64,000 bases of DNA. Source: Gammaproteobacteria bacterium RIFCSPHIGHO2_12_FULL_38_11. Lineage in GTDB: Bacteria > Pseudomonadota > Gammaproteobacteria > Coxiellales > Coxiellaceae. Position numbers and translations under genes: made by a program. The stretch lies in the NCBI GenBank assembly GCA_001801515.1, contig MGXX01000046.1, forward strand, positions 1 through 64,000, given 5' to 3'. How positions within the stretch are numbered: the first letter of the stretch is position 1; each line of letters starts with the position of its first letter. The notes beneath the pieces are model-generated. The model saw only the letters and a list, made by a program, of their open reading frames with translations, was not told where the DNA came from and did not search any database. Below are positions 9,335 through 18,806 of the stretch, in pieces.

Positions 9335-9765
9335 CTTGGCAAATTAACTGGGCATTGTTCATGTTTTGCAACCATGGGTAAACCCAACAGAATTTCATCT
9401 TCAATAATCGTAGCAATTTCTACAAATGTGTCATGCATCATCAGCGGTTCATAAGATTCAGGCAAGCGACTCAACTGATATTCGGATAACACGGGATTTA
9501 AACAAAATGATAGCGTCAATGGATATTCTACAGGTTGATTACAACGCTCACATACTAATTCAACTATTGTTTTTATTTCACCCTGAATTACGTGCAAACC
9601 AGCAGGATCAAGAAAAAAACGCATTTCAACCAACGCTTCTTGATTCAGTTGATTGTGAATAGCGCACAGTCTAAGCAATTTTTTTAAAGGCAACCGGCCT
9701 GATAAAATCAGGCCTTGTTTTGCTGCGTGAATAGGATCAATTGTTTTAGGAAGTTGTTGCGTCAT
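9322..9765 (-). CDS. yceD: YceD (DUF177) family protein
   Basis: The 147-residue product has the DUF177 signature: a CERC pair in VELVCERCNQPV, a central acidic segment ending EDEILLGLPMVA, and a CPVNLP motif near the end. In most bacteria yceD immediately precedes rpmF (L32) and the plsX-fabH genes and has been linked to rRNA processing. Here no rpmF follows; the next gene is the convergent arginase. Start chosen at 9765 with GGGA 9 nt upstream. Confidence 0.85.
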   Translation of the reverse strand: MTQQLPKTIDPIHAAKQGLILSGRLPLKKLLRLCAIHNQLNQEALVEMRFFLDPAGLHVIQGEIKTIVELVCERCNQPVEYPLTLSFCLNPVLSEYQLSRLPESYEPLMMHDTFVEIATIIEDEILLGLPMVAKHEQCPVNLPSYLK

Positions 9766-9949
9766 GATCAATAATCCCTGTTTTATCAATACAATAATAT
9801 TCGCGTTGATTTGCTCATTACGTTGTTTCAATTCATGGTCTCATAACACCATGCAGTGTAACACGCGCCTCTCATTGGTTCGAAATTATTTTTTTGTCTT
9901 TATTATTAATTCATTATAACTCACTAATGATTTGTTTTTTAATTATTTT

Positions 9950-9982
9950 TTTAATATTTTCTTAAGATTTATTCTATACAAT
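9950..9982 (+). promoter_or_regulatory. PmrA-box-like promoter of the 641-residue orphan
   Basis: TTAATATT (9951-9958), two bases, then CTTAAG (9961-9966) fits the published PmrA consensus cTTAATatT-N2-cTTAAT. TACAAT, a 5/6 match to -10, starts exactly 10 nt later (9977-9982). The promoters at 25764 and 42100 have the same spacing. The start codon is at 10025. Confidence 0.7.
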
Positions 9983-10024
9983 GAGTTTGTGTTATTTTAT
10001 TTTGATGTCATAAAGGGTGGGGCA

Positions 10025-11950
10025 ATGAGATTGACGATCAATGCGAATGCTGCTGACTTAGTTGCCAAATATTACGCTATAATAAAAAACAGAACAATTA
10101 CTTCTAATTTTAAGAAAAAATTAGATAAATTGTGTGGAGATACTGCAGCACAAATCGAACTGATGTATAGCGAATATCAAAAAGGGCCGGCAGATAACAA
10201 AGATACAGCGGTCGAAATATTACGCGAGCATTTTACATTGGTAAAAATAAATGACAACTTGAAAAACGCGTTAGAAGAATTAAAAAAAAATTTCATACCT
10301 TCAACATTTCATATTGATAATTTTAGAAATGATTTTCTTGCGGGCGCTTTGCTGTTCAATGATTTTTTACGTAATCAATCTGATGATTTTTTTATAGAAT
10401 CACTAAATGATCAAACTCTGACAGAGAAAGAAAAAACAGAATTTAAAAAGGTAATTCAAACAACAGAAGCAACAGAAGCAAAAAAAACAAAATTCAATAC
10501 CGCACATAATACGCAATTACAGAATTGGTTCTCAGAAAAGTATGGTAAAAACAAAAATACAATATCAATGCAGTTTCAAGACACTCTTCTGAAAAAATGG
10601 CTAGAAACTGGATTAAATTTGAAGTTAGACAAAGATGCTGATAAAGAAAAAATAAATATATTATTTGATCGGTATAATCAACTAATAACAAGTGTTGCAA
10701 TATCTGCAATGCCTATATCTTTTAAAACTGTTATTATGTCAAACTCTATGACCTGTGCCGCAAACGAACTGCAGTGTTCTTATCATGTAGATCATGTAGA
10801 TCAAAAGAATAGGCCATTTTATAAAATAGAAAGCTCGCCTATCATCACGGATCACAATGAGAAAATATACGCAAAACTTGGAACGCTAAAGTATACATTG
10901 AACACTGATTATAATCTGATGTCATTCAACTGTAAGGATGGGCAATTAAAAAAATTACTTGCGGGAATGAATTATAATGATGAAGAGGAAGAAAAAAAGC
11001 GTTTTTTTGATATCATAAAAAACTGCGAATTATTTTCAGATAACAACTGCGCAAAAAAACTGACAAAAAAAGAAAAAAAACAATATCTTTTAAAGCTTGC
11101 TATAAAACTTAATATTGCTAAAACTATATTGCCAACATTAAACCTGGACGATGTGCCATGCGGTTCAAAAGAATTGAAGTATCTTATCGAAAATCCCGAT
11201 GTCTCATGCGTTTTATTTAAAAAAATAAATCATTACAAGATAGATTTTTCCTTTGCTTTTAAAGATAAAGAAAATGGTTTACGAGATTTTATACTGACAA
11301 TTTTTGAGCATTATCAGATCACGAATGCGCAATCTAAATTTGATCAAATGTTTATGAAAAATATTTGCACCATTCTTAATGTAATTGAGGAAAATAATTC
11401 TCCAAAAGATTTTAATGCAAAACTTTCTGATATGTTGTGCGCAATACTATCTCGTGCTAGCAGATATCCAGATAGCGCAATTGTTAATGCTTTATCTGAT
11501 GCTAAAAATTCTACATCTTATGCAAATTATGATAAAAATAAGTTGCGAAAAAAGGCAAATGCAAATGCTCAATACGAAATTATTCCCAATGAATCGGGCG
11601 ATATAAAGAGCAATACTGTGATTAAAATTAGATTGCTCGAAAATGGACAAGAATCAACTGAAATAACAATATCAGATTTATATCGCGAATACGTCCAAAA
11701 ATATAATGAATTACGCAAGAAAGATTTTGGACCCAGTTTCTTTAAAACAAACTTCGTACTCAATCAAACTGGAGATGATGCTGAAAAATTATGTGAAGCA
11801 TGGAAACACGTTACAAATTCTAGCAATAAAAAGCAACGCTCTTATCGTGCATTCGAGGCGGTAATGAAAAATTATTTTGATGATAAAAAATCTTCTGTTC
11901 AGGGCATAACAGACGGGGAGCCTTCGCAATCCTCGAGCAACAGGTACTAA
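10025..11950 (+). CDS. Large orphan protein, candidate secreted effector
   Basis: The 641-residue, Lys/Asn/Asp-rich protein has no signal peptide, no membrane segment and no motif I recognise. It is predicted mostly helical by composition, with scattered Cys residues (e.g. TCAANELQCSYHV). The tail is polar and Ser/Glu-rich (GEPSQSSSNRY), as often seen at type IV secretion signals. The start at 10025 follows a purine-rich AGGGTGGGG; in-frame codons upstream overlap the promoter. The PmrA-box-like promoter and lack of neighbouring pathway genes suggest a Dot/Icm effector, which is inference. Confidence 0.75.
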   Translation: MRLTINANAADLVAKYYAIIKNRTITSNFKKKLDKLCGDTAAQIELMYSEYQKGPADNKDTAVEILREHFTLVKINDNLKNALEELKKNFIPSTFHIDNFRNDFLAGALLFNDFLRNQSDDFFIESLNDQTLTEKEKTEFKKVIQTTEATEAKKTKFNTAHNTQLQNWFSEKYGKNKNTISMQFQDTLLKKWLETGLNLKLDKDADKEKINILFDRYNQLITSVAISAMPISFKTVIMSNSMTCAANELQCSYHVDHVDQKNRPFYKIESSPIITDHNEKIYAKLGTLKYTLNTDYNLMSFNCKDGQLKKLLAGMNYNDEEEEKKRFFDIIKNCELFSDNNCAKKLTKKEKKQYLLKLAIKLNIAKTILPTLNLDDVPCGSKELKYLIENPDVSCVLFKKINHYKIDFSFAFKDKENGLRDFILTIFEHYQITNAQSKFDQMFMKNICTILNVIEENNSPKDFNAKLSDMLCAILSRASRYPDSAIVNALSDAKNSTSYANYDKNKLRKKANANAQYEIIPNESGDIKSNTVIKIRLLENGQESTEITISDLYREYVQKYNELRKKDFGPSFFKTNFVLNQTGDDAEKLCEAWKHVTNSSNKKQRSYRAFEAVMKNYFDDKKSSVQGITDGEPSQSSSNRY

Positions 11951-11956
11951 AATATT

Positions 11957-13084
11957 TTAATTATTCCGCATCTGAGCAGAGTTTAAAAATGTATTAGTAA
12001 CATCTTGCGTATAGTTTGTATTATTGTCAATTGGCATTTTTAATATTTTCGCATGCGATGAAAGATCAATTTTATCTAATGACACAGAACGTAAAGCGGT
12101 ATTATTATATGTTCTGAAATAGATTTTTTTATGCGTTAAATCTTTAAAAATTGTCCACTGCGTTGAATCATATTCAGTTACGCCATTCGTCACTGAACGC
12201 ACTGTACCCAATGGAATATCAACATTGTTAATAATATGTTGCGCTAAAATCAATTCAGCAGATGCGTTTTCTACCGGTGTCGCCGCATTCAATAACAACG
12301 CAATTTTTACAAAACGAGATGGGGGGCTCGCATCGCCTGGTAATCCAACCATCCCCGTACCTTGTCCCGTTGCAGCAAAAACAATATTACCTGCTGTCAC
12401 AGGTTCGGGCACAACTGGCGACAAATTCAAATAATTGCGCAAGTTAGTCACATGCCAATCATACGTGGGTGAATTCGTCATGACACCAACAGAATCATAG
12501 GTATGTAATTTTCCATCGACATACTCGATCACTAAGCTTTTTCCGCTCGCGTCATTTACCATGATATGCAATGGAAAAATCATATTTCCAAAACCCGGTA
12601 TTTTTTCTGCATATACCTGAATAGCAGGTAAAGCCGCTTTCACTTCTTGAACCGTTTTAAAATTACCTAAAATCCAATCATTCAGTTGCCTATAAGACAC
12701 AGCGCTTTTCTCCGACCCGGGCGTCACAGTTTGATAACCCGCTTCAGTTGGAAAAAGCAATCCTTCAGCAGATAAACCAACTTCATTCATACCATCAATT
12801 GCAGTAGCAATACCCATGCCATCTAAATAAACATAGCCGTATTTTGCTTTCCACGACAACCCAGGTTTTCCATCTGGTGCTGTATTTTGAAATACCGTAT
12901 CTTCTGGCGTGCTCATCAGATTAGAGTTCATTGGCGTTCCGAATTCCATGGTGCGCGTAACCATCACAGTGCCATCTTTTGCAATCAAACGAAAATCCGT
13001 GCAAGCATTAGCGGAATGCGTGGCAATAAAAGATAATGCAGTTGCGGTAAGTAATGTCGCTGTAATTTTTTTAACGAATTGCAT
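11957..13084 (-). CDS. Secreted choloylglycine hydrolase-family Ntn hydrolase
   Basis: The first ~27 residues form a signal peptide ending SANA. The next residue is the catalytic Cys in ACTDF, which signal cleavage or processing would expose as the N-terminal nucleophile. Further family features are the R in TRTMEFG, the GMNEVGL segment and TNSPTYDWH with its conserved Asn. The family cleaves amide bonds of bile salts, penicillin V or acyl-homoserine lactones; the substrate cannot be told from sequence. At 375 residues the length is normal. GGAGA lies 7 nt before the ATG at 13084. Confidence 0.88.
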   Translation of the reverse strand: MQFVKKITATLLTATALSFIATHSANACTDFRLIAKDGTVMVTRTMEFGTPMNSNLMSTPEDTVFQNTAPDGKPGLSWKAKYGYVYLDGMGIATAIDGMNEVGLSAEGLLFPTEAGYQTVTPGSEKSAVSYRQLNDWILGNFKTVQEVKAALPAIQVYAEKIPGFGNMIFPLHIMVNDASGKSLVIEYVDGKLHTYDSVGVMTNSPTYDWHVTNLRNYLNLSPVVPEPVTAGNIVFAATGQGTGMVGLPGDASPPSRFVKIALLLNAATPVENASAELILAQHIINNVDIPLGTVRSVTNGVTEYDSTQWTIFKDLTHKKIYFRTYNNTALRSVSLDKIDLSSHAKILKMPIDNNTNYTQDVTNTFLNSAQMRNN

Positions 13085-13145
13085 AAAGTATCTCCTTCCT
13101 TGGCTAACCATTGAGTTTAAATTTAACATAACAAAGCTTGTCGTA

Positions 13146-14252
13146 TCAATGAGAAGACAGTCGTTTTGAAATATACATTCCGATTGGCAATATAACTAAA
13201 ATATATATACAACAATATCCAGCATAGATTAGTGCACGGATAAAAATAGCAGGATCAAAAATCACAACTAAAACGGGTGGTAAAAATGCTAACAACGCAA
13301 TCCAAATACGATGCGATCCATGTTTTTTTTGCTTTAAACCATCTGTCAGCACGTCCACTAAAGATGTTGCGACACTTAAAAATCCAGTAATAGAACAAAT
13401 GGAGATAAAAGTAATGCTAATAGATTTAATGATCACATGATGCGTCAACGCCGCCATTTCAGACATTAGTAATGAAATAGTATTGGGAGAATTATTCATT
13501 GCATCCAAACCATGTGTGCCAAAGCGTGGCAATGCGCTTTGAATCACAGACACCCAAATAAAATATAAAATCATCGGAATGATGCTGCCTAAAAAAATCA
13601 CGCGCGTTAATTGTTTTTTATTGTTATCCAAATAATCTCGAATACTGGGCAAAATTGATGCGTAACCAAATGAAGTAATCACGACTAAAAAAACATTGTG
13701 CGAAAAATTCCAATTGCCTTTTGATAATGTATGAAAATGCGAAAACGGCAAAACAGAACCAATAAGCAATATGGCAATGATAAATTTAACACTCATTAAA
13801 AAACGATTCGTTAAATCAACAGAACGAATGCCTAAATAAACAATATAACCCAAAATCAACGCTGCCAAACAGGTTGCAAGCGCACGCGGAATAAAAAGCT
13901 TGATGTCCAAAATAAGAGTATGCAACAAATCGCCGCTAGCTGCTAAATAAGCGCAACTCAAACTATACAGCAACATCAAATAAACAAACCAGGTAATAAT
14001 TTTGACCGTTTTTCCCAAAGTCGCTTCAGACATGCTGATAAAATTAGCATGACGCGGCATCTGCATATTCACTTGTAATAAACACCATGCGCCAATTGAC
14101 ATCATTAGCCAAGCACAAAAAATCATGATTGCTGTTAATGCGAAATGATATTGCGCCGTCACAATTGGCAATCCGAGCATACCAGCTGCGATACAAGTTC
14201 CCAAAATTAAGTAAATTGAACCAAACTGTTTCAGTATCATTTTCCACGCCAA
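13146..14252 (-). CDS. Aromatic amino acid (HAAAP-family) permease
   Basis: The 368-residue protein has about eleven hydrophobic segments. The first reads GSIYLILGTCIAAGMLGLP, the family signature of TyrP/Mtr/SdaC-type symporters (unwound helix with GTxIGAGMLG). It would import tryptophan or tyrosine by proton symport across the inner membrane. It is slightly shorter than the ~400-residue TyrP. It lies upstream of the choloylglycine hydrolase on the same strand with a 61-nt gap. Confidence 0.85.
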   Translation of the reverse strand: MAWKMILKQFGSIYLILGTCIAAGMLGLPIVTAQYHFALTAIMIFCAWLMMSIGAWCLLQVNMQMPRHANFISMSEATLGKTVKIITWFVYLMLLYSLSCAYLAASGDLLHTLILDIKLFIPRALATCLAALILGYIVYLGIRSVDLTNRFLMSVKFIIAILLIGSVLPFSHFHTLSKGNWNFSHNVFLVVITSFGYASILPSIRDYLDNNKKQLTRVIFLGSIIPMILYFIWVSVIQSALPRFGTHGLDAMNNSPNTISLLMSEMAALTHHVIIKSISITFISICSITGFLSVATSLVDVLTDGLKQKKHGSHRIWIALLAFLPPVLVVIFDPAIFIRALIYAGYCCIYILVILPIGMYISKRLSSH

Positions 14253-14286
14253 AATAAATTAAAACGAACAGAATATCACAGAATCC

Positions 14287-14315
14287 TTGACATCCCCGCC
14301 TGAAATCGCCAAAAT
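14287..14315 (+). promoter_or_regulatory. Sigma70 promoter of tRNA-Met
   Basis: A perfect TTGACA at 14287-14292, a 17-nt spacer and CAAAAT at 14310-14315 lie just upstream of the tRNA (starts at 14340) on the same strand. Confidence 0.55.
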
Positions 14316-14339
14316 TTCGACTTTCATTTTACTCAAAAC

Positions 14340-14416
14340 GGCTATGTAGCTCAGCTGGTTAGAGCACGGCATTCATAATGCTGGGGTCAGTGGTTCGAGT
14401 CCACTCATAGCCACCA
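14340..14416 (+). tRNA. tRNA-Met (CAT), elongator type
   Basis: A 77-nt cloverleaf with encoded CCA. The acceptor GGCTATG pairs with CATAGCC. The D-loop is AGCTCAGCTGGTTAGAGC, the anticodon loop TTCATAA, and the T-arm has GGTTCGAGTCC. The closed first base pair and the overall match to E. coli metT favour the elongator rather than initiator form. The 71 nt after it hold nothing recognisable. Confidence 0.97.
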
Positions 14417-14487
14417 GTAAATTAACGGGTTAAATAGAGAAAACCTAATAAGCTCTACCGCCCATAGGGCTGGCCTGACTGCTCATA

Positions 14488-15669
14488 TCAATTCTCCAAG
14501 AATTTAGGCAAATCACGAGACTCACCCATCGCTATTTTCATTATATAATTCTTCATCACGCTACATCGATCAATTGCGTTCACTGAAAATCCACGAAAAT
14601 AACTAAACATCACAGAATGATCCGAAAAAATATCTTTTAAATGCTTCATTGTAAATATCATCACAGCATTATCAGCTCGTCGCCAACGTGCGTATTTTCG
14701 AAGAACACGTAAATCACCTATTATTTTTTTCTGGGCGCGTGCATCTGTTAACACTTGCGTTAAACAAGCCGCATCCATTAAACCTAGATTCACACCTTGC
14801 CCCGCTAATGGATGAATAGTATGTGCAGCATCGCCAATTAACGCTATTTTTTCTGAAACATAATGATCAACATGTCGCATGATTAATTCAAATTGTTGGC
14901 GTGGCGCAACAGCTTGTAATGCACCTAGCTTATAATCAAAATTTTCAGATACTGTTTGATTAAAAATATTTTCTAATGCCAAAAAAAACGTATCAGAAAT
15001 TGAATGATCGGCAGACCAAACTAATGCAGATAAATTTTTTTCATCAAGCGGTAATAATGCGATTGGCCCTGATGTTAAAAATTTCTGATAAGCTGTATGA
15101 TGATGTGGTTTTTCGGATTGCATCACAGTAATAATTGCTTTTTGATTGTAAGCTCGCTCAATTAATTTGACAGGCATTTGATTTCTCACCCATGAGTGCG
15201 CACCATCCGCACCAATGATCAAATCCGCTTCAATGCTTTTATGATCATTTAAAATCAACTGTATCTTATTATCTTGAATTATTATTTTTTTTGCTTGAGC
15301 TGGACATAAAATAGTGACATTTTTTTCTAATTCTAACGATTGCCATAATGATTTGATCATAGCTCTATTTTCAATAATAAATCCCATTTCAGGCTTATTA
15401 ATCGCGTTGCTATCGAAATTGATTTCAGAACCGGCATAATCCCAAATATGCATTTTGATGAGCGGACTTTTTGACTGTGCAGGAATAGGTATATTCAAAT
15501 ATTCAAATAATTGCATTGATTTTAAATGAATGGCAGAAACACGTGCTGTTAAATCTTGCCAATATAATTCAGGAAAATGTGACTCAACAATCGTTACTTG
15601 AAAATTTTCTTTAGCTAGTAATTTTGCCATGGTCAAACCAATTATTCCACCACCGATAATGACAATCAT
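14488..15669 (-). CDS. ubiI: UbiI/VisC-type FAD-dependent ubiquinone hydroxylase
   Basis: A class A flavin monooxygenase of 393 residues. It has a Rossmann GGGIIGL at the N-terminus, the DLTARVSAIHLKS segment typical of VisC/UbiI, a central LIGADGAHSWVR (DG motif) and the second FAD motif LIGDAAHTIHPLAGQGVNLG. It would hydroxylate the aromatic ring in ubiquinone synthesis. Its ATG overlaps the ubiH stop (ATGA). UbiI and UbiH assignments rest on motif comparison and gene order and could be interchanged. Confidence 0.83.
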   Translation of the reverse strand: MIVIIGGGIIGLTMAKLLAKENFQVTIVESHFPELYWQDLTARVSAIHLKSMQLFEYLNIPIPAQSKSPLIKMHIWDYAGSEINFDSNAINKPEMGFIIENRAMIKSLWQSLELEKNVTILCPAQAKKIIIQDNKIQLILNDHKSIEADLIIGADGAHSWVRNQMPVKLIERAYNQKAIITVMQSEKPHHHTAYQKFLTSGPIALLPLDEKNLSALVWSADHSISDTFFLALENIFNQTVSENFDYKLGALQAVAPRQQFELIMRHVDHYVSEKIALIGDAAHTIHPLAGQGVNLGLMDAACLTQVLTDARAQKKIIGDLRVLRKYARWRRADNAVMIFTMKHLKDIFSDHSVMFSYFRGFSVNAIDRCSVMKNYIMKIAMGESRDLPKFLEN

Positions 15670-16844
15670 ATCCCCATCGCTCTTCTTGCTAATTGATTTT
15701 TAAGTGGAGAAATTAAATCCAAGCCCAATAACCCTAATCCTCGAAAATGGCCAAAGCAGGGTAAATTCAATTCAAAAAACCCGATCAATCGATTCGTTAT
15801 TTTGTAAATCACCTCTTGGTAATCGCGTACTGTTTTTTCGTATTCTTGCAGCAGAGAAAAATCATTTAATTTTTCTGAATGATTTAATATTTTGCTTAAA
15901 GTCAATGCATCGCGTAATCCTAAATTAAATCCTTGTGCCGCAACAGGATAAATTGTGTGTGCAGCATTGCCAAGTAATACAGCGCCTGGTTTTATTTGTG
16001 TTTCGGCAATACTGGTTTGCAATGGCAGCATATTATTTTTTTTAATATGCGTAATGGATAATCGCCCTTCAAATGCATTTTGTAAAAATAATAAAATTTT
16101 ATTGTCATCCCAACTGTTGATTTGAATCATTTGACGATGAGAAATCGTCCAAACCAATTGCGCTTTTTTCTTATTAAATAGGGGCAAAATAGCTAAAACA
16201 CCAAATTGAGTAAATCGCTCATAAGCTGTTGCGCCATGCTCTTCTGACAAATCTAAATGATAAATCATTGCTTGATCACCACAATTTTTTTCAATTGTTT
16301 TAATATTTAATAACGCACGACAAGTCGAGTTACTGCCATCTGACGCAATCAACAATTCTGTTGATAGTTTTTTTTCGCCTTCGCTTGTTTTGATTGCGAT
16401 ATCAGTACACGCGTGATCATAATTGATTGCATCAATTGATTGAATTGAAATCAGTTGAATATTTTTTTGTGAAAATAATTTTTGATACAAAGCCAATTGT
16501 AATTTTTCAAACGGAACTACAAAACCCAGCGCTGATACTTGTTGCTCTGCTGCATAAAATTGCGTCACGCCTAATTTACCCATTTCGGAAACATGTACAG
16601 ATAAAATGGGGCAAGCACATTGCGCCAGTTCATCCCATATTCCGAGTTGCTTTAAAATCATATGGCTGCCATAAGAAAGTGAAATGGGTCTTGAATCTGT
16701 TTTGGTTTGAGTCAAAATATTAGGTAAGTGCGTTTCAAGAATCGTAATAGTGCAATTTTTTGGTTGCATGCAAAGCGCGAAGCTTATACCCACTAAACCT
16801 GCGCCTGCGATAACAATATTTGTTTTAAGGTGGTTTTTTTGCAT
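15666..16844 (-). CDS. ubiH: UbiH-type FAD-dependent ubiquinone hydroxylase
   Basis: The 392-residue protein has GAGLVGISFAL near the start, RPISLSYGSHMILKQLGIW (the UbiH-type variant of the second motif), LLIASDGSNSTCR and LLGNAAHTIYPVAAQGFNLGL. It acts in the same pathway as UbiI. The start at 16844 places the FAD motif near residue 13 as in relatives; a longer frame to 16937 exists but its extra residues look non-conserved. The order ubiH-ubiI next to a divergent pepP echoes the E. coli pepP-ubiH-ubiI cluster. Confidence 0.83.
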   Translation of the reverse strand: MQKNHLKTNIVIAGAGLVGISFALCMQPKNCTITILETHLPNILTQTKTDSRPISLSYGSHMILKQLGIWDELAQCACPILSVHVSEMGKLGVTQFYAAEQQVSALGFVVPFEKLQLALYQKLFSQKNIQLISIQSIDAINYDHACTDIAIKTSEGEKKLSTELLIASDGSNSTCRALLNIKTIEKNCGDQAMIYHLDLSEEHGATAYERFTQFGVLAILPLFNKKKAQLVWTISHRQMIQINSWDDNKILLFLQNAFEGRLSITHIKKNNMLPLQTSIAETQIKPGAVLLGNAAHTIYPVAAQGFNLGLRDALTLSKILNHSEKLNDFSLLQEYEKTVRDYQEVIYKITNRLIGFFELNLPCFGHFRGLGLLGLDLISPLKNQLARRAMGI

Positions 16845-17023
16845 GGCCGGTATGATAGCATAAAATGGTTGGGGTAGCGCCATAACGACCTGCCATATAT
16901 TTGCATAAAAATTATCATCAGTTAGAGTTGTATACACAAAAAAACCATATAAGATATAGTGCCAGCTCTAGTTCGATTTCAATCTCATTTTTGGATTAGA
17001 ATATATTAATTTAAGGATGTAAC

Positions 17024-18799
17024 ATGTCAGAAAAACTTAAAAAATTACGTCAATTCATGCGTGAAAAAAATCTTGATTATTATTATGTACCAACTCGCGA
17101 TGCGCATAATAACGAATACGTTCCGCCGCATTGGGAGCGTCGCGCATGGCTGACTGATTTTACAGGTTCTTATGGCGAAGCGTTCATTGGCATGGAAAAA
17201 GCTTTTCTATGGACGGATCCAAGATATTATTTACAAGCAGAAAAACAATTGAATTTTACTGATTTTGAATTGATGAAACAAATTCAAGGCGTCACTGCAC
17301 CCATCGTTCATTGGCTAAGTGACAATGTTTTTAACGCTACCATCGGATTTGATCCAAAATTATTAAGCATCACTGAAAAACGTCGCTGGGAAGATGCGTT
17401 AGCAAAAATACATGGTGAATTAACGCCTGTTTCTGAAAATTTAGTAGATTGGATTTGGGAAAATCGCCCCCCGCTCAAATTGGAAAAAATCATTATTTTA
17501 GATGAGCAATACACGGGATTATCTACCGATCACAAATTAAAAAATCTGCGCGAACAAATGAAAAAAATAGGTGCCGATACAGTTATCTTGTCACAGCTTG
17601 ATGAAATTGCCTGGATTTTTAATATTCGTGGCGATGATATTCCGTATAATCCATTGGTGATCAGTTATGCGATTATAACAATCAATCATGCCACTCTGTT
17701 TACAAAATTAGATCGCGTATCAGAAAAAGATTTTCCTTATTTTGCAAATCAAAATATTGAGTTAAAATCTTATGATGCTTTTGAACATGCGTTAAAAAAT
17801 ATATCGGGCACAGCCTGGGTAGATCCTGACACCACTAGTTTTTGGATTGCTTCACAATTAATTTCAGCATTTTTGATTGAAAAAAAAACACCGATTGCGA
17901 TGATGAAAGCAATTAAAAATAAAACTGAACTAGCCGGTTCTCGCGAAGCGCATCGCTTAGATGCAATTGCGATGATAAAGTTTTTTTGCTGGCTAGAAAA
18001 TAATTGGAAACAAGGTGTTGATGAAATTTCAGTGGCAGATAAATTGGAAGCATTGCGTCGCGACAATCCGCGTTGCAAAAATTTAAGCTTTCCAACTATT
18101 TGTGGTTTTGCAGATCATGGCGCAATCATACATTATCAAGCTAACGAAAAAGACAAGTATAAAATAGATGATAGCAATGTATTATTAATAGATTCGGGTG
18201 GGCAATATTTTGAAGGCACGACCGATATCACTCGCGTTATTCATTTGGGAAAACCAACGCAAGAACAAAAGAAAAATTTTACATTAGTTTTAAAAGGTCA
18301 TTTAGCATTGCGACACACACCTTTTCCAGCGGGTGCGTGCGGCGAACATATCAATACGTTAGCGCGCGCACCATTATGGCAGCATGCGATGGATTTTGGG
18401 CATGGAACAGGTCATGGCGTTGGAGCTTATTTATGCGTACATGAAGGTCCACAACGCATTGGGTATGGCGCATCTGGTGTGCCACTGCAACCTGGCATGA
18501 TAGTCAGTAATGAGCCTGGGCTGTATTTTAAAAATCAATATGGCATTCGCATTGAAAATGTATGCGAAATAATTGAAGTGGTTTTTGCAGAAAAAAGCCC
18601 AACGGATCGCAGCCCATTTTATCAATTAATTGATTTAACGGTTGTGCCTTATGCGAAAAATTTAATTGAGCCCACCCTGTTAACTGTCGATGAAATACGA
18701 TATATAAACGAATATCATGCTTACATTTATAATTTATTAAAAAATGATTTGACAAGCGATGCGCGCGAATGGCTAAAAAAAGCAACGGATGCGATTTGA
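17024..18799 (+). CDS. pepP: Xaa-Pro aminopeptidase, long (eukaryote-like, ~600 aa) form
   Basis: A 591-residue M24B metallopeptidase with two creatinase-like N-terminal domains, the catalytic pita-bread domain (~310-530) and a C-terminal M24 extension. The five metal ligands are visible: D in LLIDSGGQY, D in GTTDITR, H in HGTGHGVGAYLCVHEGP, E in SNEPGLY and E in GIRIENV. It removes N-terminal residues preceding proline. It is longer than E. coli PepP (441) and belongs to the APP1 type. Start supported by AAGGA upstream. Confidence 0.9.
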   Translation: MSEKLKKLRQFMREKNLDYYYVPTRDAHNNEYVPPHWERRAWLTDFTGSYGEAFIGMEKAFLWTDPRYYLQAEKQLNFTDFELMKQIQGVTAPIVHWLSDNVFNATIGFDPKLLSITEKRRWEDALAKIHGELTPVSENLVDWIWENRPPLKLEKIIILDEQYTGLSTDHKLKNLREQMKKIGADTVILSQLDEIAWIFNIRGDDIPYNPLVISYAIITINHATLFTKLDRVSEKDFPYFANQNIELKSYDAFEHALKNISGTAWVDPDTTSFWIASQLISAFLIEKKTPIAMMKAIKNKTELAGSREAHRLDAIAMIKFFCWLENNWKQGVDEISVADKLEALRRDNPRCKNLSFPTICGFADHGAIIHYQANEKDKYKIDDSNVLLIDSGGQYFEGTTDITRVIHLGKPTQEQKKNFTLVLKGHLALRHTPFPAGACGEHINTLARAPLWQHAMDFGHGTGHGVGAYLCVHEGPQRIGYGASGVPLQPGMIVSNEPGLYFKNQYGIRIENVCEIIEVVFAEKSPTDRSPFYQLIDLTVVPYAKNLIEPTLLTVDEIRYINEYHAYIYNLLKNDLTSDAREWLKKATDAI

Positions 18800-18806
18800 A
18801 TTTAAT

